A stretch of 19,574 nt of DNA from CAYVXE01 sp964455375 (GTDB lineage: Bacteria > Zhuqueibacterota > Zhuqueibacteria > Oceanimicrobiales > Oceanimicrobiaceae): contig CAYVXE010000083.1 of assembly GCA_964455375.1 (NCBI GenBank), forward strand, positions 1 through 19,574, written 5' to 3'. Made by a program: the position numbers and the translations under genes. Shown here one piece after another: positions 1-6,697 of the stretch (positions within the stretch are counted from its first letter, which is position 1; each line of letters begins with the position of its first letter). The notes below the pieces were generated by a model that ran no database searches, was not told where the DNA came from, and saw only the letters and a list, made by a program, of their open reading frames with translations.

Positions 1-136
1 CATGGGATTAGCCATCGCCAGGAAAATAATCGAGGACCATGGCGGCATCATCGAATTGCACACCAATTCGGGTTTGGGTGCGGTAATCCGGTTTTCATTA
101 CCGCTTTATGAGAATAATGTATCGTCCGCAGTCTGA
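1..136 (+). CDS. Sensor histidine kinase, C-terminal fragment (partial)
   Basis: The reading frame enters from outside the window and ends at TGA 134-136, leaving 45 visible codons. They start with GLAIARKIIEDHGG, the last glycine-rich (G2) box and following helix of a GHKL/HATPase_c ATP-binding domain. After that comes a GxGxxxRFSLP strand, the usual end of such kinases. The role is autophosphorylation of a histidine and transfer to a response regulator. The next gene on the same strand is an NtrX-like sigma-54 response regulator, so this is plausibly its NtrY-like partner, but the sensing part is not visible. The 632-base gap between the two genes is unusually long for a two-component pair. 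Confidence 0.85.
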   Translation, partial: MGLAIARKIIEDHGGIIELHTNSGLGAVIRFSLPLYENNVSSAV

Positions 137-238
137 GTTTACAGTGTCGTAAATATTTGACAGGACATACAATGAAAAGACATCTTGCATGTCATATCAT
201 CTACTCAAGTTTGGTACTTGTCATTCATCCCTTTAGGT

Positions 239-266
239 CACGGATTGGCACGGATGAAACACAGAT
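239..266. repeat. Short degenerate tandem motif (CACGGAT, three units)
   Basis: CACGGAT occurs at 239-245 and 249-255, and a variant CACAGAT at 260-266. The starts are 10 and 11 bases apart, close to one helical turn. The units could be a protein binding array or a piece of the degenerate intergenic repeats common in some environmental bacterial genomes. Nothing further can be said from one copy. Confidence 0.35.
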
Positions 267-613
267 TTCAGTAATTTGGGAAGGGAATGTACGTAGCCAC
301 AGAGACAATCCCGACCTTGTAACTCATGAGGCACAAGAACAGTAGAATTTGAAGAAATTCAATAAGTCTGCCTTGCAGCGCAAAATGGAATGTGTTATTT
401 AGATGCACAGACAATCAACGCATTACGATGTATTCTTCGTCTGAACGAAAGAAAAAAAATCAGTGATTTAGTGCCTGAGTTGTAAAGTCTTGACGTTTTT
501 GGGCAAGATATTTTGATCGTCACTACTAATAACATTATTACGTAATTTACAGCGATATTTTATCGGCTAAACTTTTCAAATACCTTGTCGGTTCACTTTG
601 GGATTTGGTTTTT

Positions 614-640
614 GGGATTTCCGGCTTGTCCGGTTTAGGT
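614..640. repeat. Intergenic palindromic repeat, copy 1
   Basis: The core TTCCGGCTTGTCCGGTTTAG folds as a 4-bp CCGG stem (621-624 with 630-633) and a 5-base loop. A related but diverged core occurs at 2415-2439 in the next spacer. Both copies begin TTCCGGCT and end in a GGTTT-like tail. This suggests a dispersed repeat family. Confidence 0.35.
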
Positions 641-768
641 AGCTGCGAAACTTGAGCCATCTATTGACTATTGACAGCATTTAGGTTTCTTCATCCTGTT
701 AATCCTGTCCAATTCTTATGTTACCGCATTTATGAAATCGCGTACCAAGTCATAAAAAAAGGATGAGA

Positions 769-2133
769 ATGTCTGCCAGAATTTTGGTCGTCGATGATGA
801 TGAGAATCTCTTGAAATCTCTTCGAAAAATATTGAGATTACAAGATTACTCAGTTGATGCGGTAGCCAACCCAACTCAAGTTGCGGGTCTGCTTGAGTCC
901 CAGGTCTACGATTGCATTCTCCTGGATGTCAGAATGCCGGGAGTCAGCGGTCTGGATCTCCTCGGTATGATTGTCAAGAAATGTCCGACCACGCCGGTGA
1001 TTATGATTTCCGGGCAAAGCAGTATTGCCACCGCGGTGCAAAGCCTTAAAGATGGCGCGTACGATTTCATCGAAAAACCGATTGAGCCGGAGCGGCTCTT
1101 TGTGGCTGTAAAAAATGCCGTTCACAAAAAGATCCTACTGGAGGAAAAGGATACCATTTTTCAGGAGCTGCAAGAGCAATATCAGATGATCGGAGAGAGC
1201 CCGGCGATGAAAGCGATTTTCCAACGCATTGCAGAGGTTGCCACCACCGCTGCAAAAGTCCTGATTCTGGGCGAAAGCGGAACAGGCAAAGAATTAGTCG
1301 CCTGGGCCATTCATCATAACAGTGACCGTAAGAGTAAACCTTACGTTAAACTCAACTGTGCGGCCATCCCGTCGGAATTGCTTGAAAGCGAGATTTTCGG
1401 TCATCGTAAAGGTTCATTCACAGGTGCAGTCTCTGAAAGAAAAGGTAAATTCATTGAAGCGCATGGCGGGTCGTTATTTCTAGATGAAATAGGTGATATG
1501 AAACTTCAATTGCAAGCTAAATTGTTAAGAGTGCTTGAGAATAACGAAGTTGAAATGATCGGCGAGAATTTTCCAAGAAAGGTGGATGTTCGGGTGATTG
1601 CGGCAACGAATCATGTTTTGGAAAGGATGGTCCAAGAGGGGACATTTCGAGAAGATTTGTACTACCGATTAAATGTTGTTAAAATTGCCATTCCGCCCTT
1701 GCGTGAAAGACCGGAAGACATCCTGCCGCTCGGGTTTCATTTTCTAAGAGAATTTAACGGTATCTACAACAAGCAGGTTCTTTCGATAAAGAGACAAGCG
1801 AGCGCTTTACTCATGAATTATCACTGGCCCGGTAACGTCAGAGAACTGCGAAATGTGATGGAAAAGTTGGTCATTTTCACTCACAAAAAGGAGATTGACA
1901 TTCAAGATCTACAAAGTGCCCTGGACACAAAGAGCACATTTGGCAAAACAAGCTCAAGAATCTTAGAAGAAGAAATCATCCCCTTGAAAAATGCGAAGCA
2001 CAATTTTGAGAAAGAATATATCTTGACTTGCCTGGACAAGTTAAACTGGAAAATTAATGACACAGCAATTGCTCTTGCAATTGATCGGTCAAACCTTTTC
2101 AGAAAAATGCGTAAACACGGAATCCATAAGTAA
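769..2133 (+). CDS. NtrX-like sigma-54-dependent response regulator
   Basis: This protein activates RNA polymerase holding sigma-54 from upstream enhancer sites when phosphorylated. Numbered from an ATG at 763, the receiver domain covers residues 5-115, with acidic pocket DDD 11-13, phospho-acceptor D55 (LLDVRMPG), S83 and K105. The AAA+ domain has Walker A GESGTGKE at 170-177, a sigma-54 contact loop GSFTGA at 217-222 (Ser for the usual first Ala of GAFTGA) and Walker B GGSLFLDEIG at 235-244. A Fis-type helix-turn-helix ends the protein, with the NtrX-like stretch DRSNLFRKMRKHGI. Two start codons are possible. ATG 769 has AAAGG six bases upstream, whereas ATG 763 directly abuts that AAAGG, so 769 is preferred (454 residues). 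The probable partner is the kinase whose tail is at 1-136. Confidence 0.95.
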   Translation: MSARILVVDDDENLLKSLRKILRLQDYSVDAVANPTQVAGLLESQVYDCILLDVRMPGVSGLDLLGMIVKKCPTTPVIMISGQSSIATAVQSLKDGAYDFIEKPIEPERLFVAVKNAVHKKILLEEKDTIFQELQEQYQMIGESPAMKAIFQRIAEVATTAAKVLILGESGTGKELVAWAIHHNSDRKSKPYVKLNCAAIPSELLESEIFGHRKGSFTGAVSERKGKFIEAHGGSLFLDEIGDMKLQLQAKLLRVLENNEVEMIGENFPRKVDVRVIAATNHVLERMVQEGTFREDLYYRLNVVKIAIPPLRERPEDILPLGFHFLREFNGIYNKQVLSIKRQASALLMNYHWPGNVRELRNVMEKLVIFTHKKEIDIQDLQSALDTKSTFGKTSSRILEEEIIPLKNAKHNFEKEYILTCLDKLNWKINDTAIALAIDRSNLFRKMRKHGIHK

Positions 2134-2436
2134 TTATGATTTGCGCAACCTTCATTTCCAAGCAATTCAGTACATAACGGCATGCGATACAGCCCTCAGC
2201 CGCCAGCGCTGAGCAGTCTGTCCAGAAACATCAGTGAACCGACGCCTCTACAACACATCCCGGCGTACTTTATCCCAACAGCCCATGCCCCCCAGGGGAA
2301 TAGCCAACGCAAACGGGTTTGGATAACGAATCAACGTAATGAACACCAACTATTTACAACTTAAAACGTAAAATGACAACATCCATTTGTCAATTAAATA
2401 TCGGATATTTGGAGTTCCGGCTATGCCGTTCGAGGT
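2134..2436. other. Convergent intergenic spacer with a GC-rich block
   Basis: This 303-base spacer separates converging genes. Positions 2181-2340 are about 56% G+C (my count 89/160), while the next 60 bases are about 28%. An inverted repeat CTCAGC/GCTGAG (2195-2200 and 2208-2213, 7-base loop) lies in the GC-rich block but has no T-tract, so it is a weak terminator candidate. On the minus strand one frame gives a protein-like stretch containing YPNPFALAIPLGGMGCW and then a stop. It may be a relic or may be chance. No intact gene is supported. Confidence 0.5.
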
Positions 2437-2439
2437 TTA
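2411..2439. repeat. Intergenic palindromic repeat, copy 2
   Basis: TTCCGGCTATGCCGTTCGAG (from 2415) contains CGGC-TAT-GCCG (2418-2421 with 2425-2428). It resembles the core at 614-640 in position of the hairpin and in its flanks. It abuts the stop codon of the minus-strand membrane protein gene, so it could also act as a weak 3' structure of that transcript. Confidence 0.3.
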
Positions 2440-2949
2440 TTGTACCTTATTTCTCAGCGACTTGAAAATCATTAAACCGCCAATAACGATTAAAATGACC
2501 GGCCAAAAACTTCTTAAATCCTCCCAAAAATAAAATCCGAATCCTCTCAAAAAGAAAGTAACGCCCAAAAACAATAAAATGCCTCCTGGAATTAAGACAC
2601 CCCAGTCATCTTCACGTACAAAAAATAAGGAGGTGAAGCCGGCGCCAAAGGCAATCAGAAATACAGGCCAGTAATATCGTGAGGAATAAAAATAGTCGTC
2701 AAAATCAAACAAGTTAAAATTTCTGAGGAAAAAAAAGACACCAAGAATTAATAAAATCACTGCCGGGAAAACAACACTTTTGTCTTTCTTAGTCGGCATC
2801 GACAAGAAATAATAAATGCTCAGGGCAAGCATGCCGACGGGGTAAATCTGCCGCCAGCGAAAATAATAAATGTCCAATTGTTGAAGCAGAAACACAACCC
2901 CAATCACAATAAGGATAATTCCCGGAGCGATAGAACTTTTTTCAGTCAT
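2437..2949 (-). CDS. LiaI/LiaF-type (DUF5668-like) multi-pass membrane protein
   Basis: The 170-residue protein is almost wholly hydrophobic and consists of three similar hairpin units, about residues 9-50, 61-110 and 120-164. Each starts with a Pro followed by a PGIILIVIGVVFLL-type helix, then an aromatic-rich turn and a second helix ending around WPVxLI. That predicts about six membrane segments. Such LiaF/LiaI-like repeats are often found beside PspC proteins, and this gene lies 21 bases downstream of one, so the two are probably co-transcribed and act in envelope-stress sensing at the inner membrane. The function is inferred from family and neighbourhood, and no catalytic motif is visible. 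The upstream GGA is a weak ribosome binding site, so translational coupling to the PspC gene is possible. Confidence 0.75.
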   Translation of the reverse strand: MTEKSSIAPGIILIVIGVVFLLQQLDIYYFRWRQIYPVGMLALSIYYFLSMPTKKDKSVVFPAVILLILGVFFFLRNFNLFDFDDYFYSSRYYWPVFLIAFGAGFTSLFFVREDDWGVLIPGGILLFLGVTFFLRGFGFYFWEDLRSFWPVILIVIGGLMIFKSLRNKVQ

Positions 2950-2970
2950 AAAGAATTTCCGGTTATTTTG

Positions 2971-3744
2971 TTATTTCGTTTTTGATGTTGACTTCTTTGC
3001 ACCCGTTTCCGGTGTTTCAACTACCGTTTCTTCCGGAATAATGATCATCATGGCTACGTAAGCAATAATCCCGATAATTCCGCCGCTGACTAAGCATGCT
3101 AAAGCAAACCCAATGCGTACAAGAGATGGGTCTATGGCAAAATAACTTGCCAGGCCGCCGCAAACCCCGGCGATCATTTTATCATTTACAGAACGGGTTA
3201 GTTTTTTTTCCATCGTTTGATCTCCTGTCGTTTTTGAAGTTATTTTTTTCTGAGTATGTTTGTCTTTTGTTGACACCTTAAATAAATAAACCACACCGAT
3301 GAGAATGATGACAATTGGCAAAAACAAATCCATTCCCTGACGCCACATCCACCAGGGATGAAACTGCCAGGAAAAACAAAATGGTGAGAATCGAAAAAAA
3401 TGAAACCTGCCCGCCAGCAGGATGAGACCTACACAAACCAGAATACTGCCCCACATTAATGAAGAATTCGGAGCTTTACTTTGCGGCACTGTTTCACTGC
3501 CGGCATTATCTGCCGGAATAATAATCCAGCACAAAATGTAAGCCACAATCCCAACACCTCCGAACAGAACAGCAGCGCCCCAGAGAACTCTGATCATGAT
3601 TGCGTCAACCGCAAAATATTCCGCCAACCCACCGCAAACCCCTCCGATCATCTTGTTGGACGTGGAACGAAAAAGCCTTTTGGGGGTTTGTGTGTCATCA
3701 GGTTTTTTCCCCTCAGATTTCTGATCTTTTTTTTGTTCAGACAT
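2971..3744 (-). CDS. Tandem PspC-domain membrane protein
   Basis: The 257-residue protein has two PspC domains. The first is about residues 22-78 (RSTSNKMIGGVCGGLAEYF then helix and WIIIPAD). The second is about 180-238 (RSVNDKMIAGVCGGLASYF then helices and MIIIPEE). Between them lies a LiaI/DUF5668-like pair of membrane helices (97-157) with an aromatic loop. PspC proteins are inner-membrane partners of phage-shock/envelope-stress systems, and here no PspA or PspB is in view. The gene heads a two-gene unit with the membrane protein at 2437-2949. A strong internal ribosome binding site precedes Met178, so the second PspC domain may also be made as a separate 80-residue protein of the usual stand-alone PspC size. 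Confidence 0.85.
   Translation of the reverse strand: MSEQKKDQKSEGKKPDDTQTPKRLFRSTSNKMIGGVCGGLAEYFAVDAIMIRVLWGAAVLFGGVGIVAYILCWIIIPADNAGSETVPQSKAPNSSLMWGSILVCVGLILLAGRFHFFRFSPFCFSWQFHPWWMWRQGMDLFLPIVIILIGVVYLFKVSTKDKHTQKKITSKTTGDQTMEKKLTRSVNDKMIAGVCGGLASYFAIDPSLVRIGFALACLVSGGIIGIIAYVAMMIIIPEETVVETPETGAKKSTSKTK
3214..3226 (-). promoter_or_regulatory. Internal ribosome binding site in the PspC fusion gene
   Basis: On the minus strand AGGAGA (3226-3221) stands seven bases before an in-frame ATG at 3213-3211 (Met178). The product would be an 80-residue PspC protein starting MEKKLTRSVNDKM, very like normal stand-alone PspC N-termini. The site is better than the one before the annotated start at 3744. 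Confidence 0.5.
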
Positions 3745-3851
3745 TTTTAACCAAGCTAATTAAATGAATAAATACCATCTATTATTTTGAGAAATTTAAT
3801 GAACCAGCCTGGTAATAATAACGCAAAAATTGCGGGAAGGTTGCGGGAGAG
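3745..3851. other. Short spacer with small hairpins
   Basis: This 107-base AT-rich spacer lies between the rpiB-like stop and the PspC start. It contains CGCAA-AAA-TTGCG (3822-3834), ACCAG-C-CTGGT and a doubled TTGCGGGA (3830-3837 and 3841-3848). None has a clear T-tract in the direction of transcription. It may carry the promoter of the PspC pair, but no good match was found. Confidence 0.3.
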
Positions 3852-4493
3852 TTAACGATATTTTTGTTCGATTAACATTATTTTATCCACACGTCGCTGG
3901 TGTCTTCCACCCTCAAAGTGTGAATTCAGCCAGGTCGTAACAATTTCCTTTGCCACGTCAATACCGAGAACCCGACAGCCAAGTGTTAACACATTCGCAT
4001 TGTTATGCACCCGGCTGTTTCTTGCGGTATAAACATCCTGGCAACTGGCAGCTCGAATGCCCGGGACTTTATTTGCGGCCATAGCAGAACCAACGCCGGC
4101 GCCATCAATGACAATTCCAAGGAATTTAGGATCTGCGGCAACTTTCCGGGCGACTTCATGGGCAAAATCCGGATAATCAACGGATTCTGTTGAATGTGTA
4201 CCGATATCGTCAACCTGGCGTCCGGATTCAAGTAAAAATTGTTTGAGTATTTCCTTTAATTCAAACCCGCCATGATCGGAACCGAGAATAATTGTCTGCT
4301 CCCCGGTAAAATTGGTCGGAGTGACAGTGCCCGTCACAGATTTAGGCAGTGCGGCTTTTATTATTTGGATTCCCCGGGAATGAGCCGCATCTTTTGCAGC
4401 AGGGGTGACGATCGCTTGCGGATGAACGGTTATTTTTCGTTTTCGACTTTTCCAGACGTTCAGGATGTCCTGCTCAGTAACGAGTTTCTTCAT
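3852..4493 (-). CDS. RpiB/LacAB-family isomerase with EutQ-like N-terminal segment
   Basis: Numbered from a TTG at 4502, residues 72-210 are an RpiB-type sugar-phosphate isomerase fold: GSDHGGFELK (74-83), a DYPDFA segment (109-114), AANKVPGIRAA (142-152), HNNANVLTLGCRV (166-178) and FEGGRHQRRVDKI (196-208). The family interconverts ribose-5-P and ribulose-5-P or related sugars. Two features are odd. The catalytic Cys of ICGTGIG is Asp133 here (IDGAGVG). The first ~65 residues add a segment with KLVTEQDI and IVTPAAKDAAHSRGI, resembling the N-terminus of EutQ and other microcompartment-linked proteins. ATG 4493 begins MKKLVTEQDI. TTG 4502 has a GGAAAG six bases upstream and is an alternative; it overlaps the pcm stop. 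The actual substrate is uncertain. Confidence 0.85.
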   Translation of the reverse strand: MKKLVTEQDILNVWKSRKRKITVHPQAIVTPAAKDAAHSRGIQIIKAALPKSVTGTVTPTNFTGEQTIILGSDHGGFELKEILKQFLLESGRQVDDIGTHSTESVDYPDFAHEVARKVAADPKFLGIVIDGAGVGSAMAANKVPGIRAASCQDVYTARNSRVHNNANVLTLGCRVLGIDVAKEIVTTWLNSHFEGGRHQRRVDKIMLIEQKYR

Positions 4494-4498
4494 ACGAA

Positions 4499-5185
4499 TC
4501 AATCTTTACTTTCCGTCTCGCGGAGCATGGGTACAAACCGTACCGGAATGCGTGACTCCTTAACAATGGCCCCATTCGCTTGCTTGGTTACGACAATCAA
4601 TTCTTGCTCGGCATCTCCTACCGGAATGACAAGTTTACCGTTATCAGCAAGTTGATCTATGAGGGCTTGAGGAATGTGCGTGGGCGCCGCGGTCACAATA
4701 ATCCCATCAAACGGTGCTTTATCCTGCCATCCGAGATAACCGTCACCGTATCTCAAATGAACATTGTTCAGTCCCATCTTTTTGAATCGCAGGGCAGCCT
4801 CAATGGTCAGATTTTCATTTATTTCTATGGTGAATACCGTGTCGACAATTTCAGATAATATTGCCGCCTGATATCCTGAACCCGTCCCCACCTCCAACAC
4901 GCTTTCATGCCCATCCAATTCAAGGGCAGCGGTCATATAAGCAACAATGAACGGTTGTGAAATTGTCTGATTCTCACCAATGGGCAGAGGTGAATCTTCG
5001 TAAGCAGAGCTTTCTATTTTTTCGCTGACAAAACGATGTCTTGGCACCTCGAGCAGGGCTCTGAGGACATGCCTGTCCGTTACCCCGCGCGCCTCAATCT
5101 GACTGCGAATCATCTTTCTGCGGGCTTCAAAATGCCTGATCGTATCTCCTAACTTCAGGCCGGAGTCTTTTTCTATGTCAATCAC
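4499..5185 (-). CDS. pcm: Protein-L-isoaspartate O-methyltransferase
   Basis: The enzyme methylates isoaspartyl residues in damaged proteins using S-adenosylmethionine, starting their repair. Visible motifs (numbered from GTG 5197) are RRKMIRSQIEARGV (26-39), QTISQP (77-82), SAM-binding motif I VLEVGTGSGYQ (100-110), GDGYLGW (151-157), FDGIIVTAA (163-171) and GKLVIPVG (187-194), all in the normal order for PCMT. The first GTG (5197) lies inside a strong Shine-Dalgarno sequence, AGAGGTGG (5201-5194). The GTG at 5185, eight bases after it, is therefore the better start and gives 228 residues. The gene follows an HDAC-family gene by about 74 bases, and its stop overlaps the possible TTG start of the rpiB-like gene. 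Confidence 0.93.
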   Translation of the reverse strand: MIDIEKDSGLKLGDTIRHFEARRKMIRSQIEARGVTDRHVLRALLEVPRHRFVSEKIESSAYEDSPLPIGENQTISQPFIVAYMTAALELDGHESVLEVGTGSGYQAAILSEIVDTVFTIEINENLTIEAALRFKKMGLNNVHLRYGDGYLGWQDKAPFDGIIVTAAPTHIPQALIDQLADNGKLVIPVGDAEQELIVVTKQANGAIVKESRIPVRFVPMLRETESKD

Positions 5186-5259
5186 AATCGTCTCCACCTC
5201 TTTATAGGATGTCGTTTAACTTAATTGCTCAGCCGTTTTTTTAATATATTTCAATAATT

Positions 5260-6198
5260 TTAATTAATCAACACCTTTAAATGCTCGACAACACTTTTTT
5301 TCAATGCATCAAGGTGATACCCGCCTTCGAGGGTTGAAATCAGCCGGCCATCACAACACTCTTCTGCAAATGACTTAACGACTCTGGTCATTTCAGCAAA
5401 CCCTGTTGCGGTCACGTTCATCCCTGCCAGCGGATCAAGCTTGTGCGCGTCAAAACCGGCCGAAATAAAAATAATGTCAGGATTAAACTTCAACACCCTG
5501 TCTGTTAGCTCACCATTAAATATCTTCAAATAATCATCGTTACCTGCTCCTGCAGACAACGGGAAATTCAGCGTGTATCCCACACCTGATTCTTCACCGG
5601 TTTCATCTTGCGTACCGGTTCCCGGGTATAACGGACTCTGGTGCAAACTGACATAGAATACCGAAGGATCTTTATAAAATGCAGCCTGTGTACCGTTCCC
5701 ATGATGGACATCCCAATCAATAATGCACACCTTCTCTAAATTGTACGTCGCCTGCACATATTTTGCGGCAATCGCAACATTGTTAAACAGACAGAATCCC
5801 ATACTACGTCCCGGTTCCGCATGATGTCCCGGTGGTCTGACCGCACAAAATGCATTGTCAAGTTTTTGCTGCATCACTAAATTTACCGCTGTAACAAGCG
5901 AGCCCACCGCTTCTAATGCAACGTAAAAAGAGTTTTCGCTTACAATTGTATCTGCATCTAAGTAGTTAAAACCTATTTTACAATTGTTTTCGATATTTGC
6001 AATGTAAGACTCAGGATGAATTCTGCCAATTATTGACCTTTCTGCCGGTTGGAATTCCATCCGCCTCAAATCAGGCCAAATATCCTCGCCTTGCAAATAG
6101 TCGAGCATAGACATAAGTCGTTCTGGTCTCTCCGGATGACCTTCTCCTGTTAAGTGTTGGAGAAAGTCAGAATGATAGAAAAAACCGGTTCTGTCCAA
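5260..6198 (-). CDS. Histone deacetylase / AcuC family deacetylase
   Basis: A zinc-dependent amidohydrolase of the HDAC superfamily; bacterial members deacetylate acetyl-lysine proteins, acetylpolyamines or other acetyl amides. Numbered from GTG 6204 it has HPERPERL (23-30), RPPGHHAEPG with H127/H128, the zinc ligands D165 and H167 in DWDVHHGNGT, D252 in GFDAH, and the transition-state Tyr296 in EGGY. All catalytic positions are present, so it should be active. Length (about 312) matches single-domain bacterial enzymes. The GTG at 6204 falls within the Shine-Dalgarno AGAGGTGAT (6208-6200), so TTG 6198 is the more likely start (MDRTGFF). It lies directly after the lipoprotein gene and before pcm on one strand, probably in one transcript. 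The substrate cannot be read from the sequence. Confidence 0.92.
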   Translation of the reverse strand: MDRTGFFYHSDFLQHLTGEGHPERPERLMSMLDYLQGEDIWPDLRRMEFQPAERSIIGRIHPESYIANIENNCKIGFNYLDADTIVSENSFYVALEAVGSLVTAVNLVMQQKLDNAFCAVRPPGHHAEPGRSMGFCLFNNVAIAAKYVQATYNLEKVCIIDWDVHHGNGTQAAFYKDPSVFYVSLHQSPLYPGTGTQDETGEESGVGYTLNFPLSAGAGNDDYLKIFNGELTDRVLKFNPDIIFISAGFDAHKLDPLAGMNVTATGFAEMTRVVKSFAEECCDGRLISTLEGGYHLDALKKSVVEHLKVLIN

Positions 6199-6216
6199 AA
6201 TCACCTCTGGAATAAA

Positions 6217-6633
6217 TTATTTGTTTACAGTCATCTGATAACCGGAAACCGTTTTACTCCGACCTAAAATTTTGATATCATATTTTCCAGGCCTAAGGTT
6301 TTCGACTTTGCAAATTTCCTGAAATGGAACCAGTACCTGTGCAGCCATTTTTGTTCTGTCATACGTAGCAAGCGGAGTAATCTCAACAACTTTGCCTTTT
6401 ACATGGACACTAAAACGCTCAAATTGATAAGCAGGAGACGGGAGGTTTCCGGAAATCTTCATAATTAATTTACCGGGCTCTTGAACAATTCCTTCCGAGC
6501 TTACATTACCAACATATATTTTTTGTAAAGGGGTCGGTTCTTGCATAGGAATATCATTTTTGCCGGATGTGCATTGAATCAAAGAAATCATTATAACGAA
6601 ACAAACAGAAACGAAAAGTATTTTTCGGAACAT
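6217..6633 (-). CDS. Small predicted lipoprotein of unknown function
   Basis: The product is about 138 residues from ATG 6633, which has AAGGAG seven bases upstream; a TTG at 6639 is a poorer choice. It begins with a basic, hydrophobic signal sequence ending in LIQC, an acceptable though not ideal lipobox, so it is probably lipid-anchored in the envelope. The mature part has beta-rich character and ends near RPGKYDIKILGRSKTVSGYQ, similar in style to Ig-like or carboxypeptidase-regulatory folds, but I do not recognise a family. A TATAAT on the minus strand (6665-6660) just upstream could be a -10 box, although no -35 box accompanies it. It lies between moeA and the deacetylase gene. Confidence 0.65.
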   Translation of the reverse strand: MFRKILFVSVCFVIMISLIQCTSGKNDIPMQEPTPLQKIYVGNVSSEGIVQEPGKLIMKISGNLPSPAYQFERFSVHVKGKVVEITPLATYDRTKMAAQVLVPFQEICKVENLRPGKYDIKILGRSKTVSGYQMTVNK

Positions 6634-6697
6634 AGACAACTCCTTATAATGTCCAAATAATTATACCATTCATTTTTGATTTTGTTTACTTTCTCAT

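Larger units (their letters stand above)
137..768. other. Long intergenic spacer between kinase and regulator
   Basis: There is no convincing gene in these 632 bases. A 62-codon frame at 157-345 and a 31-codon frame at 390-485 have no usable ribosome binding site and no recognisable product. The spacer is AT-rich and carries short repeated words: CACGGAT at 239-245 and 249-255 followed by CACAGAT at 260-266; GGGATTT near 600-606 and 614-620; a CCGG-CTTGT-CCGG hairpin at 621-633; and ATCCTGT at 693-699 and 702-708. These look like degenerate intergenic repeats rather than coding DNA. A promoter for the regulator probably lies here, but I cannot place one with confidence. Confidence 0.6.

Noticed and set aside
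157..345. 62-codon plus-strand frame after the kinase
   Set aside because: It has no ribosome binding site, no recognisable family and runs through the CACGGAT repeat. Probably chance.
390..485. 31-codon frame starting MCYLDAQTINALR
   Set aside because: It looks slightly protein-like but has no ribosome binding site and is interrupted just upstream. It may be a relic, but the support is too weak.
2182..2364. 60-codon plus-strand frame in the convergent spacer
   Set aside because: Its composition is Pro/Gln/Ser-rich with no family match, it has no ribosome binding site, and it lies in the GC-rich block.
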